From Nocardiopsis ansamitocini (GTDB taxonomy: Bacteria; Actinomycetota; Actinomycetes; Streptosporangiales; Streptosporangiaceae), in contig NZ_BSQG01000003.1 in NCBI RefSeq assembly GCF_030268225.1, positions 158,991 to 222,990 on the forward strand: 64,000 nucleotides of DNA. Direction: 5' to 3'. The notes under the pieces are model-generated. The model was not told the DNA's origin, did no database searches, and was given only the letters and a program-made list of their open reading frames with translations. The translations under genes and the position numbers were made by a program. Shown one piece after another: positions 8,081-16,983 of this stretch (position 1 is its first letter; the number at the start of each line of letters is the position of its first letter).

Positions 8081-9784
8081 ATGCGCATCGCGGTGGTCCC
8101 CGACTTCGAGGGTGGGGGCCGGTTGCAGGAGATCAGCTCCGACGGAGGCTCCGTCGGTCCGGTCCGAGAGGTCGCCGACCTCGTCGGTACCGTCGCCGAC
8201 TACGAGCGCGCGTCCGGTCCAGCGCCCCGCTGGGTGTGGGCGGCGACCGACGAGGTCTATCCGCCGCTGGTCGAACGGGCGTCGCGGGTGGGGCGCTGCC
8301 ACGACATCGGCCTCGTCGAGACACTGCTGTTGGGCTACCACGGCAGATTCGGCGAGGCCAGGTCGCTGGGCGCTGCCTGGGCCCGATTGCGCGGTCTGGA
8401 GGTTCCCCCCGATCCTCCCACCCGTTCGGGCACGGGGGCCGAACCCCCGCTGGCTCTTTTCTCGGTGGACCGGTCCACCCTGCCCTCCGGCACCGATCAG
8501 CTCGATGCGCTGGTCCAGGTGCACGCTGACCAGCAGCGCCGGATCGGTCGGCTGCCCGAGCCGGAGAAGTTCGCCCTCCTGGCCGCGGTGGAGTCCGCTG
8601 GTGCGCTCGCCGCTGTGGAGATGGCGCACGACGGTGTCCCGTGGCGCGCCGAGGTCCACGACGAGGTCCTCACCGCTCAGCTCGGCCCGCGTCCCGTAAG
8701 GGGAGTCCGCCCCCGGGTGCTCGCCGAACTCGCCCGTGCCGTCGGGGAGGCGTTCGGCCGCGAGGTGAACCCGGACTCGCCCGCCCAACTGCTCAAGGCG
8801 TTCGCTGCGATCGGCCACCCGGTGGCCTCGACCCGTTCCTGGGAGATCGGCCGGATCGATCATCCGGTCGTGCCGCTGTTGCTGCGCTACAAGGAACTGG
8901 CCAGGTTGTACTCGGCGAACGGCTGGACCTGGCTGGACGCCTGGGTGCGCCAGGGCCGCTTCCGCCCCGACTACGTGGCCGGCGGCGTGGTCTCCGGTCG
9001 ATGGGCCACCCGCGGCGGAGGCGCGCTTCAGATCCCCAAGATCGTGCGCCGCGCGGTGTGCGCCGATCCGGGGTGGACACTCGTCACCGCCGACGCCGGG
9101 CAGCTGGAGCCCCGAATCCTCGCCGCGGTCTCCGGCGACCGCGCCCTGGCGGCCGCGGCCGGGAGCGAGGATCTCTATGCCCGGCTCGGTGCGGTCTTCG
9201 GCGCGCGCACCGTCGGCGACGAAGCGGGCCGTCAACGGGCCAAGATCGGCATGCTTTCCGCGATGTACGGCCAGACCGGCGGGGACGCCGCACCGTTGTT
9301 GCGCACGATGCGGCAGGCGTTTCCCCGGGCGCTGGACTACGTGGACGCAGCGGCACGGCAGGGGGAGCAGGGGCGGTTGGTCCGCTCCTGGTTGGGACGA
9401 ACCTGCCCGCCGCCCTCACCCGCCTGGCGGCGCGCGGTCGCCGGGGACGGCGGGGAGGATGACGCGGCGACCCGGCGGAGCGTCCGGGATCGTGGCCGCT
9501 TCACCCGCAACTTCGTCGTCCAGGCGACCGCAGCGGAGTGGGCGCTGGTCTTCCTGGCCGGGGTCCGGCGTCGTCTCGCGGCAGCGGCCCGCAACGACGG
9601 TGAGGCGCAACTGGTGTTCTTCCAACACGACGAGTTGGTCCTGCACGCCCCGGTGTCGATGGCGGGTGAGTGCGTGGAGTTGCTCAAGGAAGCGGAGGCC
9701 GAGACCCGGTCGTTGCTCTTCGGGAAGACAGAGGTAAGATTTCCGCTGGATATCGCTGTGGTCGAGTGTTATGCCGATGCTTGA
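8081..9784 (+). CDS. Bifunctional 3'-5' exonuclease/DNA polymerase (PolA-like)
   Basis: 567 residues, much shorter than PolI. The N-terminal half is a divergent 3'-5' exonuclease-like domain. The C-terminal half is a family A polymerase: O-helix and template-binding region SGRWATRGGGALQIPK (near 307-322), motif A TADAGQLEPRILA (Asp near 336), motif B RQRAKIGMLSAMYGQTGG (near 382-399) and motif C FFQHDELVLHAP (near 513-524). There is no 5' nuclease domain. Proteins of this type are conserved in actinobacteria and presumed to act in repair; their role is not settled. In motif A, Gly replaces the usual Tyr/Ser before Gln, as I recall for this subfamily. Confidence 0.88.
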   Translation: MRIAVVPDFEGGGRLQEISSDGGSVGPVREVADLVGTVADYERASGPAPRWVWAATDEVYPPLVERASRVGRCHDIGLVETLLLGYHGRFGEARSLGAAWARLRGLEVPPDPPTRSGTGAEPPLALFSVDRSTLPSGTDQLDALVQVHADQQRRIGRLPEPEKFALLAAVESAGALAAVEMAHDGVPWRAEVHDEVLTAQLGPRPVRGVRPRVLAELARAVGEAFGREVNPDSPAQLLKAFAAIGHPVASTRSWEIGRIDHPVVPLLLRYKELARLYSANGWTWLDAWVRQGRFRPDYVAGGVVSGRWATRGGGALQIPKIVRRAVCADPGWTLVTADAGQLEPRILAAVSGDRALAAAAGSEDLYARLGAVFGARTVGDEAGRQRAKIGMLSAMYGQTGGDAAPLLRTMRQAFPRALDYVDAAARQGEQGRLVRSWLGRTCPPPSPAWRRAVAGDGGEDDAATRRSVRDRGRFTRNFVVQATAAEWALVFLAGVRRRLAAAARNDGEAQLVFFQHDELVLHAPVSMAGECVELLKEAEAETRSLLFGKTEVRFPLDIAVVECYADA

Positions 9785-9897
9785 ACGTGGGCTTTCAAGG
9801 GCAACTCGTCGATTCTTGTTTGCTTAGCACGCTTGAAACAAACGGACTTAAGCCCCATTGTTGTACACGACAAAACAGGCCACTGAAAGGTGAGACC

Positions 9898-11088
9898 GTG
9901 GCGGTTCGGCAGCGGCTGACGGTTTGCACGGGAACGACAGTGGCCTTCGTGGTGGCCTTCAGTGCTTTCGGTGCACCTGCCTGGGCCGACCCCCGGCCCA
10001 ACGTGGCGGACCGGCCCCCGGTCAGCGTCTCCGTCCCTTCCGGTGGGGGAGTCGACCGCGACCAGACCCCCGCTCCGCGTTCCTCGCCCCCGGTCGCCGA
10101 CGAGGACGCGCTCACGCGCGACATCCGCGTCGAGGACTTCGCGGAGGCGCGTTCGCGCGAATACTTCGTTGCCGCTCCCGATTCCCTGGACGACGCGATC
10201 GTCGCGAAAGTGCGCGCGCTGAAAGCAGTGGACGCGGTCGAGGTCGTCGACGCGGCCCGGGTCGAGGTCGACGGCAAGGCGACCTCGGTCCTGGGCGTCG
10301 ACCCCTCCACGTTCCGCAACTACGCCCCCGAGCCGTCCGCCAAGTCCGATGAGATCTGGCAGGGCATCGCCGAGGGGCGGATCGCGCTGTCCGACGAGGT
10401 CGGAAAGCAGCGCAAGCTCGAACTGGGCAGCACCGTCACCATTGCCGGCGGCAAGGGGCGGGTGGACAAGGAGGTGTGGACGCACGCCACCTCCGGGGTT
10501 GCCGGTATCGACGCGCTGATCTCCAGGGATTCCGCTGAAGAGCTCGGCTTCCCCACCGGGAACGGACTGGTCGTCTCCGCGCCCGATGCCGACCTGTGGG
10601 ACCTCAGGGACGAGCTGGAGAAGGTCCTCGGCGAGGACGCCGGGCTTCAACTGCTTGCCGAGGAGCCGGAGCCGCGTCCCTCTGACGCCGCCGGCAGCGC
10701 GGTGGGCGACGCGATCGTCGAGGACATGATCTCCGCCGCGCGGACCCAACTCGGTGTTCCCTATGTCTGGGGAGGGATGACCCCCGAGGGCGGGTTCGAC
10801 TGTTCCGGCCTGGTGCAGTGGGCGTTCGGCCAAGCGGGGGTCGCGGTGCCGCGCGTCACCCACGACCAGTGGTGGGCCGGCGAGCACGTCGACTACGCCG
10901 ATGCCAAGCGTGGGGACCTGATCTTCTGGCGCAGCGACCCCAGTGCCCCCGACTACATCTCGCACGTGGCGATTCTGCTGGGCGACGGCACGATGATCGA
11001 GGCGCCGCGCACCGGTGACGTCGTGAAGGTCACCGACGTCCGGCTGCGCAACCTCGCCGGTGTGGTCCGGGTCCACGTCGGCGACTAG
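9898..11088 (+). CDS. Secreted NlpC/P60 peptidoglycan endopeptidase
   Basis: 396 residues from the GTG at 9898, which has AAAGGTGAG just upstream. The frame is open further 5' into the polymerase gene, but that part is a shadow. A signal peptide ends near ADPRP (about residue 28). A unique middle region (about 70-255) is followed by a C-terminal NlpC/P60 domain. The catalytic Cys lies in GGFDCSGLVQW (about 301) and His in SHVAILLG (about 355). It would cut D-Glu-to-diaminopimelate-type stem peptide bonds in the wall. The 113-nt leader has AT-rich patches, but I see no c-di-AMP riboswitch consensus of the kind that precedes some actinobacterial wall hydrolases. Confidence 0.9.
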   Translation: MAVRQRLTVCTGTTVAFVVAFSAFGAPAWADPRPNVADRPPVSVSVPSGGGVDRDQTPAPRSSPPVADEDALTRDIRVEDFAEARSREYFVAAPDSLDDAIVAKVRALKAVDAVEVVDAARVEVDGKATSVLGVDPSTFRNYAPEPSAKSDEIWQGIAEGRIALSDEVGKQRKLELGSTVTIAGGKGRVDKEVWTHATSGVAGIDALISRDSAEELGFPTGNGLVVSAPDADLWDLRDELEKVLGEDAGLQLLAEEPEPRPSDAAGSAVGDAIVEDMISAARTQLGVPYVWGGMTPEGGFDCSGLVQWAFGQAGVAVPRVTHDQWWAGEHVDYADAKRGDLIFWRSDPSAPDYISHVAILLGDGTMIEAPRTGDVVKVTDVRLRNLAGVVRVHVGD

Positions 11089-11115
11089 CGCCGGGGCCGA
11101 CCGGCCGCAACAGAG

Positions 11116-11146
11116 ACGGGGCCGCACCGCGCCGGTGCGACCCCGT
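11116..11146 (+). terminator. Hairpin terminator after the NlpC/P60 gene
   Basis: ACGGGG-C-CGCACCG at 11116-11129 pairs with CGGTGCG-A-CCCCGT at 11133-11146 around a 3-nt loop, 28 nt after the stop codon. It has no T-run, as is usual in high-GC actinobacteria. Confidence 0.75.
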
Positions 11147-11373
11147 ACTGTCTCCTGGCGTTGAGACCAGCCGGGAGGGGAGGGCTGGCTCGGCAGGAGG
11201 GGAAGGCAGGGAGTGGCTCGCTGAGGGAGGGGGTGTTCAGCGGGACGATCCCTGCGTAAGGCTCATTCGATTATCGGTCGATGCCTTCGTATATGGAACA
11301 GCTGTTTCCCATGCGCAAACATAAGCCGCGAGTGGTCTTTTTGGCAAGGCCGAGTCGGCATCACCACTATGGA

Positions 11374-11397
11374 TCTTAAAATAGCCGAAAAAGCGGC
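11374..11397 (-). terminator. Small terminator after the IclR gene
   Basis: On the minus strand GCCG-CTTTTT-CGGC (11397-11384) is followed by TATTTTAAG, immediately after the IclR stop codon at 11401-11403. The short stem with a T-rich tail fits a weak intrinsic terminator. Confidence 0.45.
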
Positions 11398-11400
11398 AGC

Positions 11401-12126
11401 TCATGGCAAATCAAGCATGATCTCGCGGGCTGCGGCCCGGACCCGGAGCCCCAGTTCTGCGCGTTCCTCGGGGGTGAGCGCAGGTGCTTCCAGGTAAACC
11501 ACCGACACGGCGGCCGGACCCGCCGTCGAGGTAATCGGAGCCGCTACCGACGACATGCCGGGTAGGACCTCGCTGCGGGAGTAGGCCCACCCCTGTTCGC
11601 GCGCGCGGGCCACCTCGGGGCGCTCGCCCTGGCGCGGCGGCCAGGCGGACAGCAACGCCATACCGGGGGCGCCCTGTTCCAGGGGGTGGCGCATACCCGG
11701 TGCGTAGGCGATGTGGGCAACGGACTGGCGGGGTTCCACCGACAGCAGTGTGATCGCCTCGCCACCACTGGGGACGACCAGGAAAGCCGTCTTGCCGGTT
11801 TCGTTGGCCAGGAGCGACATCGCCGGCAGTGCCGCCGACTGCAGACCGGGGGAGACGCCACGGGCCAGGACGGGGAGTCCGAGCCCCAGTTCGTAGGAGC
11901 CTTCGCCGGTCCTGCCGACGAGGCGGTGGTCCTCCAACGTGCGCAGGATCCGATAGATGATGGATCGGTGCACCTTGAGTTCGCCGGCCAGGCCGGCGAT
12001 GGTCATCGGAGCCCCGGCCTCGTGCAGAATCTCCAGGACCCGGATTCCCCGGTCGAGCGTTTGGGACCGGGTTCCGGGGAAGTCCGGCCGCGGACCACGG
12101 TCGCCCCCTGGGGCGGGTTCCGTCAT
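11401..12126 (-). CDS. IclR-family transcriptional regulator
   Basis: 241 residues from the ATG at 12126, which has GAGGAG 7 nt upstream. The N-terminal winged HTH (about 20-85) contains TIAGLAGELKVHRSIIYRIL. A C-terminal IclR effector domain (about 90-241) includes a GMRHPLEQGAPGMALLSA segment. IclR regulators usually control a neighbouring catabolic gene set in response to a small organic acid. It lies 146 bp downstream of ggt on the same strand and about 2 kb from the divergent homogentisate operon, either of which could be its target. An inverted repeat at 12190-12208 may be its own operator. Confidence 0.88.
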   Translation of the reverse strand: MTEPAPGGDRGPRPDFPGTRSQTLDRGIRVLEILHEAGAPMTIAGLAGELKVHRSIIYRILRTLEDHRLVGRTGEGSYELGLGLPVLARGVSPGLQSAALPAMSLLANETGKTAFLVVPSGGEAITLLSVEPRQSVAHIAYAPGMRHPLEQGAPGMALLSAWPPRQGERPEVARAREQGWAYSRSEVLPGMSSVAAPITSTAGPAAVSVVYLEAPALTPEERAELGLRVRAAAREIMLDLP

Positions 12127-12189
12127 GCGCGTTCTCCTCAGCACTCTGGTCCGGTCCCCGTGGGGCGAACCTTGCTCGGTTAACGAGTC

Positions 12190-12208
12190 GTGCGATCAAT
12201 AGTCGCAC
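12190..12208. promoter_or_regulatory. Candidate operator upstream of the IclR gene
   Basis: GTGCGA-TCAATAG-TCGCAC is a perfect 6-bp inverted repeat with a 7-nt centre, 64 bp upstream of the IclR start. It is plausible for autoregulation; not proven. Confidence 0.4.
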
Positions 12209-12234
12209 AGCGCAAGAACCTCGGAAGGTTTCAT
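12196..12234 (-). CDS. Possible 12-residue leader peptide
   Basis: Minus-strand ATG at 12232-12234 encodes MKPSEVLALCDY then TGA. AGGA sits about 5 nt upstream (CAGGACACC-ATG). It lies between ggt and the IclR start, so it could be a translated leader on the regulator transcript. There is no run of regulatory codons or obvious attenuator. Chance is a real alternative. Confidence 0.25.
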   Translation of the reverse strand: MKPSEVLALCDY

Positions 12235-12272
12235 GGTGTCCTGAATCACATTTTCTGCTGTTGTCGGGCAGC

Positions 12273-14051
12273 CTATCGACCCACCGCGTACCCCTGCGAA
12301 CCCCGCGGATTCGCCGCCGCGGAGAGCGCACCGGTATCGGGGTCGCGGCGCACGGCACTGAGCCGGCCCAGTGACCAGGGGCCCGACTCGACTACTCGGT
12401 GGCCGCGGCGGCGCAGCTCGGCGATCTCCTGGGTCCCCATCCTCGACTCCGCCACCATCTCGCCCGGCACGGTCTCGCGCGGGTGGAAGGAACTGGGGAA
12501 GGCGTTGGTGTGGAACATGGGAGCGTCGATCGCCTCCTGCAGGTCCATGCCCCCGTGCGCCAGACGCAGGAAGAACGTCAGTGACCATTGATCCTGCTGG
12601 TCGCCGCCCGGGGTTCCCAGTGCGAGCACACCCTCTCCCTCCCGGGTGACCAGGGTGGGCGTCAGCGTACTGCGCGGTCGTTTTCCCGGTGCCACCACGC
12701 TGGGCGAACGGGGGTCCAGCCAGAACATCTGCGCCCGGGTCCCCAGGGGAAAGCCCAGTTCCTCGATCACAGGGGAACTGGCCAGCCATCCGCCGCTCGG
12801 GGTGGCCGAGACGAGGTTGCCGTTTCGGTCGACCACGTCGACGTGGCAGGTGTCGCCGCGGTGCTCGCCGGTCGCCCCGAGCGTCGGCTCGCCGCCGGCG
12901 CGGTCGATCGCCGCGGTACTGCCGCTCAGGTAGCGCTCGGGCAGGTACGGCACCCGCCCATCGGGGGACCCCGGGCGCAGTTCCAGCGATGCGGTCTCGC
13001 CCACCAGGGTGGCCCGTTGCTCGGCGTACTCGGTGCTCAGCAGCGTTGCGAGCGGTACGTCGGTGAAAGCGGGGTCGCCGTACCACGCCTCCCGGTCGGC
13101 GAAGGCCAGCTTGGCGGCCTCGGTGACAAGGTGGGCGAACTCGGGCGAGAGTACGTCCGCCTTGCCGGTTTCCAGCGCCTCGGCCAGTGTGAGTTGTTGA
13201 AGGAACACCGGCCCCTGCCCCCACGGTCCGGTCTTGTGCACCGTCAGCCCGTTGTGCTGCACGCGGGTGGTCTCTTCGTAGCCGGCCCGCCATTGGGCCA
13301 GGTCGGCTCCGGTGAGCAGGGCGCGGCGCGGTATCCCCGAAGCGTCGGGTACGGGGGCGGAGAGAAAACCGGTGATCGCCTCTGCCACGAAGCCCTCGCG
13401 CCAGATCCGGCGGGCCGCGTCGATCTGCCCTTCCCGGGTCCGCGCCGCCGACCGCGCCTCGCTCGCGATCCTGCGATAGGTCGCGGCCAGTACGGGGTTG
13501 GTCTGCCAGGTCCCGGGGGCGGGGGCCCGGCCGTCCCGCAGGTACAGCCGGGCCGATCCGGGCCACCAGCGGGTGAACACCTCCGACAGCTCGTTGATCT
13601 TCGCCGAGATCTGCGCGAGAACGGGGAAGCCGTGTGCGGCGTAGCCGATCGCCGGTTCCAGGACGTCTTCCAGCCGCATCGTGCCGTAGTCGCGCAACAG
13701 GAGCATCCATGCGTCGAACGCGCCGGGCACGCACGCGGCCAGTACACCGCTGCCGGGGATGCGATCCAGCCCGTCGAAGGCGGCCGGGACGGCCGCTGCC
13801 GGAGCCGGTCCCTGGCCGCACAGCACCTGGGGAGACTCCCCGGCCTTGTGGAAGAGGACGGGCACTTCACCGCCCGGGCCGTTCAGGTGCGGTTCGACCA
13901 CCTGCAGGGTGAAGCCGGCGGCCACTGCCGCGTCGAAGGCGTTTCCGCCCCGCTCCAATGCGGCCATTCCCACCGAACTCGCCAGCCAGTGTGTGCTGGC
14001 GACCATGCCGAACCTGCCGCGCAGCTCCGGTCGGGTGGTGAATCCGGGCAT
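12273..14051 (-). CDS. ggt: Gamma-glutamyltransferase family protein
   Basis: 592 residues from the ATG at 14051, with GGAGG 5 nt upstream. This is an N-terminal-nucleophile hydrolase precursor that normally self-cleaves before a Thr. Here the autocleavage/nucleophile Thr is in HRGDTCHVDVVDRNGN (about residue 400), giving a large subunit of about 399 and a small one of about 190 residues. The substrate loop reads TPSGGWLASSP and the glycine pocket LGTPGGDQQDQ. No signal peptide is seen, so it is probably cytosolic, unlike the periplasmic E. coli enzyme. It could hydrolyse gamma-glutamyl amides; Cys rather than Thr/Ser after the nucleophile is a subfamily feature. An IclR gene follows it and the aromatic operon is divergent. 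Confidence 0.85.
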   Translation of the reverse strand: MPGFTTRPELRGRFGMVASTHWLASSVGMAALERGGNAFDAAVAAGFTLQVVEPHLNGPGGEVPVLFHKAGESPQVLCGQGPAPAAAVPAAFDGLDRIPGSGVLAACVPGAFDAWMLLLRDYGTMRLEDVLEPAIGYAAHGFPVLAQISAKINELSEVFTRWWPGSARLYLRDGRAPAPGTWQTNPVLAATYRRIASEARSAARTREGQIDAARRIWREGFVAEAITGFLSAPVPDASGIPRRALLTGADLAQWRAGYEETTRVQHNGLTVHKTGPWGQGPVFLQQLTLAEALETGKADVLSPEFAHLVTEAAKLAFADREAWYGDPAFTDVPLATLLSTEYAEQRATLVGETASLELRPGSPDGRVPYLPERYLSGSTAAIDRAGGEPTLGATGEHRGDTCHVDVVDRNGNLVSATPSGGWLASSPVIEELGFPLGTRAQMFWLDPRSPSVVAPGKRPRSTLTPTLVTREGEGVLALGTPGGDQQDQWSLTFFLRLAHGGMDLQEAIDAPMFHTNAFPSSFHPRETVPGEMVAESRMGTQEIAELRRRGHRVVESGPWSLGRLSAVRRDPDTGALSAAANPRGSQGYAVGR

Positions 14052-14175
14052 GGACGCCTCCAGGGGGTGCGGGGACGGGCGTTTCTCGTGGGCGAGCGGC
14101 CAGGTTACGCAACCGTGCCGCGGGCGCGGCAACCCCGCCGACACCCCCTTGTCGGTGTTCCATGTCACATCTATG

Positions 14176-14196
14176 ATCGTTCTAAATAAGAATGAT
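14176..14196. promoter_or_regulatory. Operator-like palindrome between ggt and the aromatic operon
   Basis: ATCGTTCT-AAATA-AGAATGAT, an 8-bp inverted repeat with one mismatch, lies in an AT-rich patch 33 bp upstream of the MBL gene start and 125 bp upstream of ggt. Position and composition suit a regulator site for the divergent promoters. Its half-site differs from the repeat at 12190-12208, so two regulators may be involved. Confidence 0.55.
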
Positions 14197-14228
14197 GTGT
14201 TCGATATCCGATCTAAGGGTGGCCGCAC

Positions 14229-15188
14229 ATGGGTAAGCCGTTCGCGAGTTCAGCCGATCTGGAAGACAAGCAGCAGACCCTGGAGGTCCTCGCCGAAGGC
14301 GTGTACACGCTCACCGCAGAGGGGGACCCCAACGTCGGAGCCGTCGAGGGGGAGGACTTCCTGGTCTGCTTCGAGGCACTGGCCACTCCTGCCGCAGCCC
14401 GGGACTGGCTGGCCAAACTGCGCGAGCACACCGACAAACCCATCCGCTACCTGGTGCTCTCCCACTACCACGCGGTCCGCGTCCTGGGGGCCAGTGCCTT
14501 CGACGCCGACGTCGTCATCGCCCACGACAACACCCGCCTGCTCATCGACGAGCGCGGCAAACAGGACTGGGACAGCGAGTACGGGCGCATGCCGCGGCTG
14601 TTCAAGGACCCCTCCTCCATTCCCGGCACGACCCACCCCGACGTCACCTTCGACGACCGCCTCACCATCGATCTGGGCGGCGATCGCGGCGACCTGGTCC
14701 TGCAGTACTGCGGCCGGGGCCACACCGAGGGGGACGTCGTCGCTTGGCTTCCCCGCCACCGCATCCTCTTCGCCGGTGATCTCGTCGAGGCCGAGGCCGC
14801 GCTCTACACCGGTGACGCCTTCCACCACGACTGGGCCGGGGCCACCCTCGACCGGGTCGCCGCCTTCGAGGCCGAGGCACTGATCGGGGGCCGCGGCCCG
14901 GTCGTCAGGGGGCGTGCGGCCGTGGACGCGGCCATCGCCCAGACCCGCGGTTTCCTGGACACCATGCGCGAGCAGGTCGGTGGCGTGCATCGGCGCGGGG
15001 GCACCCTCAAGGAGGCGTTCACCGCCGCTCACGCCGCGCTCGCTCCGCGTTTCGGCGGATGGCCCATCTTCGAGCACTGCCTTCCCTTCGACGTGGCCCG
15101 CTTGTGGGAGGAGTACGAGGGGCAGGAGCGGCCCACGATCTGGACCGCCGAACGCGACCGGGAGGTGTGGGAGCAGTTGCAGGGATGA
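14229..15188 (+). CDS. MBL-fold hydrolase of the homogentisate operon (HxHxVR variant)
   Basis: 319 residues. The MBL fold is clear: VLSHYHAVRVLGAS near residues 78-91, a GRGHTEGD His (about 161), Asp in LFAGDLVE (about 180). The usual HxHxDH metal motif is HYHAVR here, so the Asp and third His of the canonical site are replaced; metal use is likely altered. I recall the same SHYHAVR variant in MBL proteins next to homogentisate genes in other bacteria. Its reaction is unknown; a hydrolytic step on a pathway lactone or thioester is possible. First gene of a five-gene plus-strand run; the next start is 40 bp downstream. Confidence 0.8.
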   Translation: MGKPFASSADLEDKQQTLEVLAEGVYTLTAEGDPNVGAVEGEDFLVCFEALATPAAARDWLAKLREHTDKPIRYLVLSHYHAVRVLGASAFDADVVIAHDNTRLLIDERGKQDWDSEYGRMPRLFKDPSSIPGTTHPDVTFDDRLTIDLGGDRGDLVLQYCGRGHTEGDVVAWLPRHRILFAGDLVEAEAALYTGDAFHHDWAGATLDRVAAFEAEALIGGRGPVVRGRAAVDAAIAQTRGFLDTMREQVGGVHRRGGTLKEAFTAAHAALAPRFGGWPIFEHCLPFDVARLWEEYEGQERPTIWTAERDREVWEQLQG

Positions 15189-15228
15189 CGGTGACCGCCC
15201 GCTGTCCAGCGACCGAACGGGAGGAACC

Positions 15229-16947
15229 ATGACCCCCGCCGTGCCCGCCCCCGCTTCTCACCGGTCCCGTCGTCCGCCCGTCCTCATCAGCGGTGCCGGC
15301 CCGGTCGGACTGGCCACTGCCTTGACCCTCGCCCGGTTCGGTGTGCCCAGCACCGTCTTCGAGGCCCGCGCCGAACCCGACGCCGAGCACGCCGTCCGCA
15401 GCGGTTCCAAGGCGATCTGCTTCCAACGCGACGTCCTCGACGTCCTCGCCCGCCTGGGGGTGGCAGAACCACTGCTCGCCGAGGGCACCACGTGGACGAC
15501 CGCGCGCACCTACTACCGCGGGCGCGAGGTCCGCACGGTCGCCTTCCCCGGCGCGCCGGCGCGCGCCGGCCTTCCGGCCCCGCTGCCGCCGTGGATCAAC
15601 ATCTCCCAGGCCAGGGTCGAACAGGAACTGCTGCGCGCGGCAGCGGTGCAGCCACTGGTCACGGTCCACTACGACCACCGCGTCACCGCGGTCGACCAGG
15701 ACACCCGCGGAGTGACCGTGCGCACCACCGGTGGCGGCGGCGCCCGGCTCGCCCACGGCACCCACCTGGTGGGAGCGGACGGGGCGGGCGGCGACGTGCG
15801 CAAGCTCCTGGGGGTCGGCTTTCCCGGTGGCTCCTTCGACGACCGATTCCTCATCTGCGATATCCGCGCCGGGCTGCCGTTTCCCAACGAACGCCGGTTC
15901 TATTTCGACCCCGAGTGGAACCCAGGACGCCAGGTCCTCGTGCACCAGTGCCCCGACTCGACATGGCGTATCGACTGGCAGGTGCCCGCGGACTACGATC
16001 TCGATGCCGAGCGCGACAGCGGAGCCCTCGACCAGCGGATCCGCACGATCGTGGGGGACCGGCCCTACGATCTCGTATGGTCCTCGGTCTACCGGTTCCA
16101 CGAGCGCTGCGCCGAACGTATGCGTTCGGGACGGGTGCTGCTCGTCGGGGACGCCGCCCACCTCTACGCGCCGTTCGGGGCACGCGGCCTCAACTCCGGC
16201 ATCCACGACGCCGAGAACGCCGGATGGAAGATCGCCGCAGCCCGTGGAGCACGCCCCGGCCCGGCCGATGCCCTGTTGGAGAGCTACCACATCGAGCGCT
16301 GGGCCGCCGCCCAGGAGAATCTGCGGGTCACCGGCGCCACCATGCGTTTCCTCGTACCGCAGGACGAGCAGCAGGCCCGGTTGCGGCGAACGACACTGGA
16401 ACTGGCCGTGACCGATCCCGCTGCGCGCGATCGCATCGACTCCGGGCGACTGGCCGAGCCCTACTGGTACCCCCGATCGCCGCTGATCACCCCGCCTGCG
16501 GTGCCGTCCGCTCCGATGGCGACCGGCGGTCAGCACCCGCCCGTTCCAGGAGTGATATGCCCCGACGGTCCCTACTTCCCGTCGGGAGAGACCGAGCCGG
16601 TTCGGATGCGCAGCGTGCTCGGGCCGGGCCTCACCGTCATCGTGGCCCGTGCGGACCAAGCCCGCGCACTCGCCGACGTGGGAGTCGGACTGCCCGTTGC
16701 GGTGCGCATCTTCGTTCTGGACGACATCGACCCCACCGGCACCCTCGCCGCGGCGTTGCGCTGCGACGGCAGTACCGCCCACCTGGTCCGTCCCGACGCG
16801 CACCTGTGCGCGGTGCTGCCGGCCGGTGACGGCGCCGCGGTCCGTGCGGCTCTGCGGCGAGTGTGCGGGGACCCGCCCGAGGGCCCGCCGCGGCCCGGAA
16901 CCGGAGAGCGTTCGGCAGGGCAGGCCCCTGCCCCCGTGGAGCACTGA
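15229..16947 (+). CDS. FAD-dependent aromatic monooxygenase (PHBH/MhpA class)
   Basis: 572 residues from the ATG at 15229, preceded by GGGAGGAACC. The dinucleotide motif SGAGPVGLATALTLARFG lies at about 20-37 and the second FAD motif GDAAHLYAPFGARGLNSG at about 306-323, typical of single-component class A hydroxylases. The C-terminal 150 residues resemble the thioredoxin-like tail of phenol-hydroxylase relatives. Placed before homogentisate dioxygenase, it probably ring-hydroxylates a phenolic acid to homogentisate; 3- or 4-hydroxyphenylacetate are candidates (inference). No separate reductase or coupling protein is adjacent. Confidence 0.85.
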   Translation: MTPAVPAPASHRSRRPPVLISGAGPVGLATALTLARFGVPSTVFEARAEPDAEHAVRSGSKAICFQRDVLDVLARLGVAEPLLAEGTTWTTARTYYRGREVRTVAFPGAPARAGLPAPLPPWINISQARVEQELLRAAAVQPLVTVHYDHRVTAVDQDTRGVTVRTTGGGGARLAHGTHLVGADGAGGDVRKLLGVGFPGGSFDDRFLICDIRAGLPFPNERRFYFDPEWNPGRQVLVHQCPDSTWRIDWQVPADYDLDAERDSGALDQRIRTIVGDRPYDLVWSSVYRFHERCAERMRSGRVLLVGDAAHLYAPFGARGLNSGIHDAENAGWKIAAARGARPGPADALLESYHIERWAAAQENLRVTGATMRFLVPQDEQQARLRRTTLELAVTDPAARDRIDSGRLAEPYWYPRSPLITPPAVPSAPMATGGQHPPVPGVICPDGPYFPSGETEPVRMRSVLGPGLTVIVARADQARALADVGVGLPVAVRIFVLDDIDPTGTLAAALRCDGSTAHLVRPDAHLCAVLPAGDGAAVRAALRRVCGDPPEGPPRPGTGERSAGQAPAPVEH

Positions 16948-16983
16948 GGTGCCGTTCGACGGCACTGACGAAAGGAGCGTCCG

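Larger units (their letters stand above)
11089..11400. other. Convergent intergenic region
   Basis: 312 bp between the ends of the NlpC/P60 gene and the IclR gene. It holds one strong hairpin (11116-11146), a purine-rich stretch, and an AT-richer segment at 11260-11400 with a small hairpin at its right end. No coding signal. Confidence 0.6.

Noticed and set aside
9785-9897. c-di-AMP riboswitch before the NlpC/P60 gene
   Set aside because: Such switches precede some actinobacterial wall hydrolases, but this 113-nt leader is too short and lacks the conserved core.
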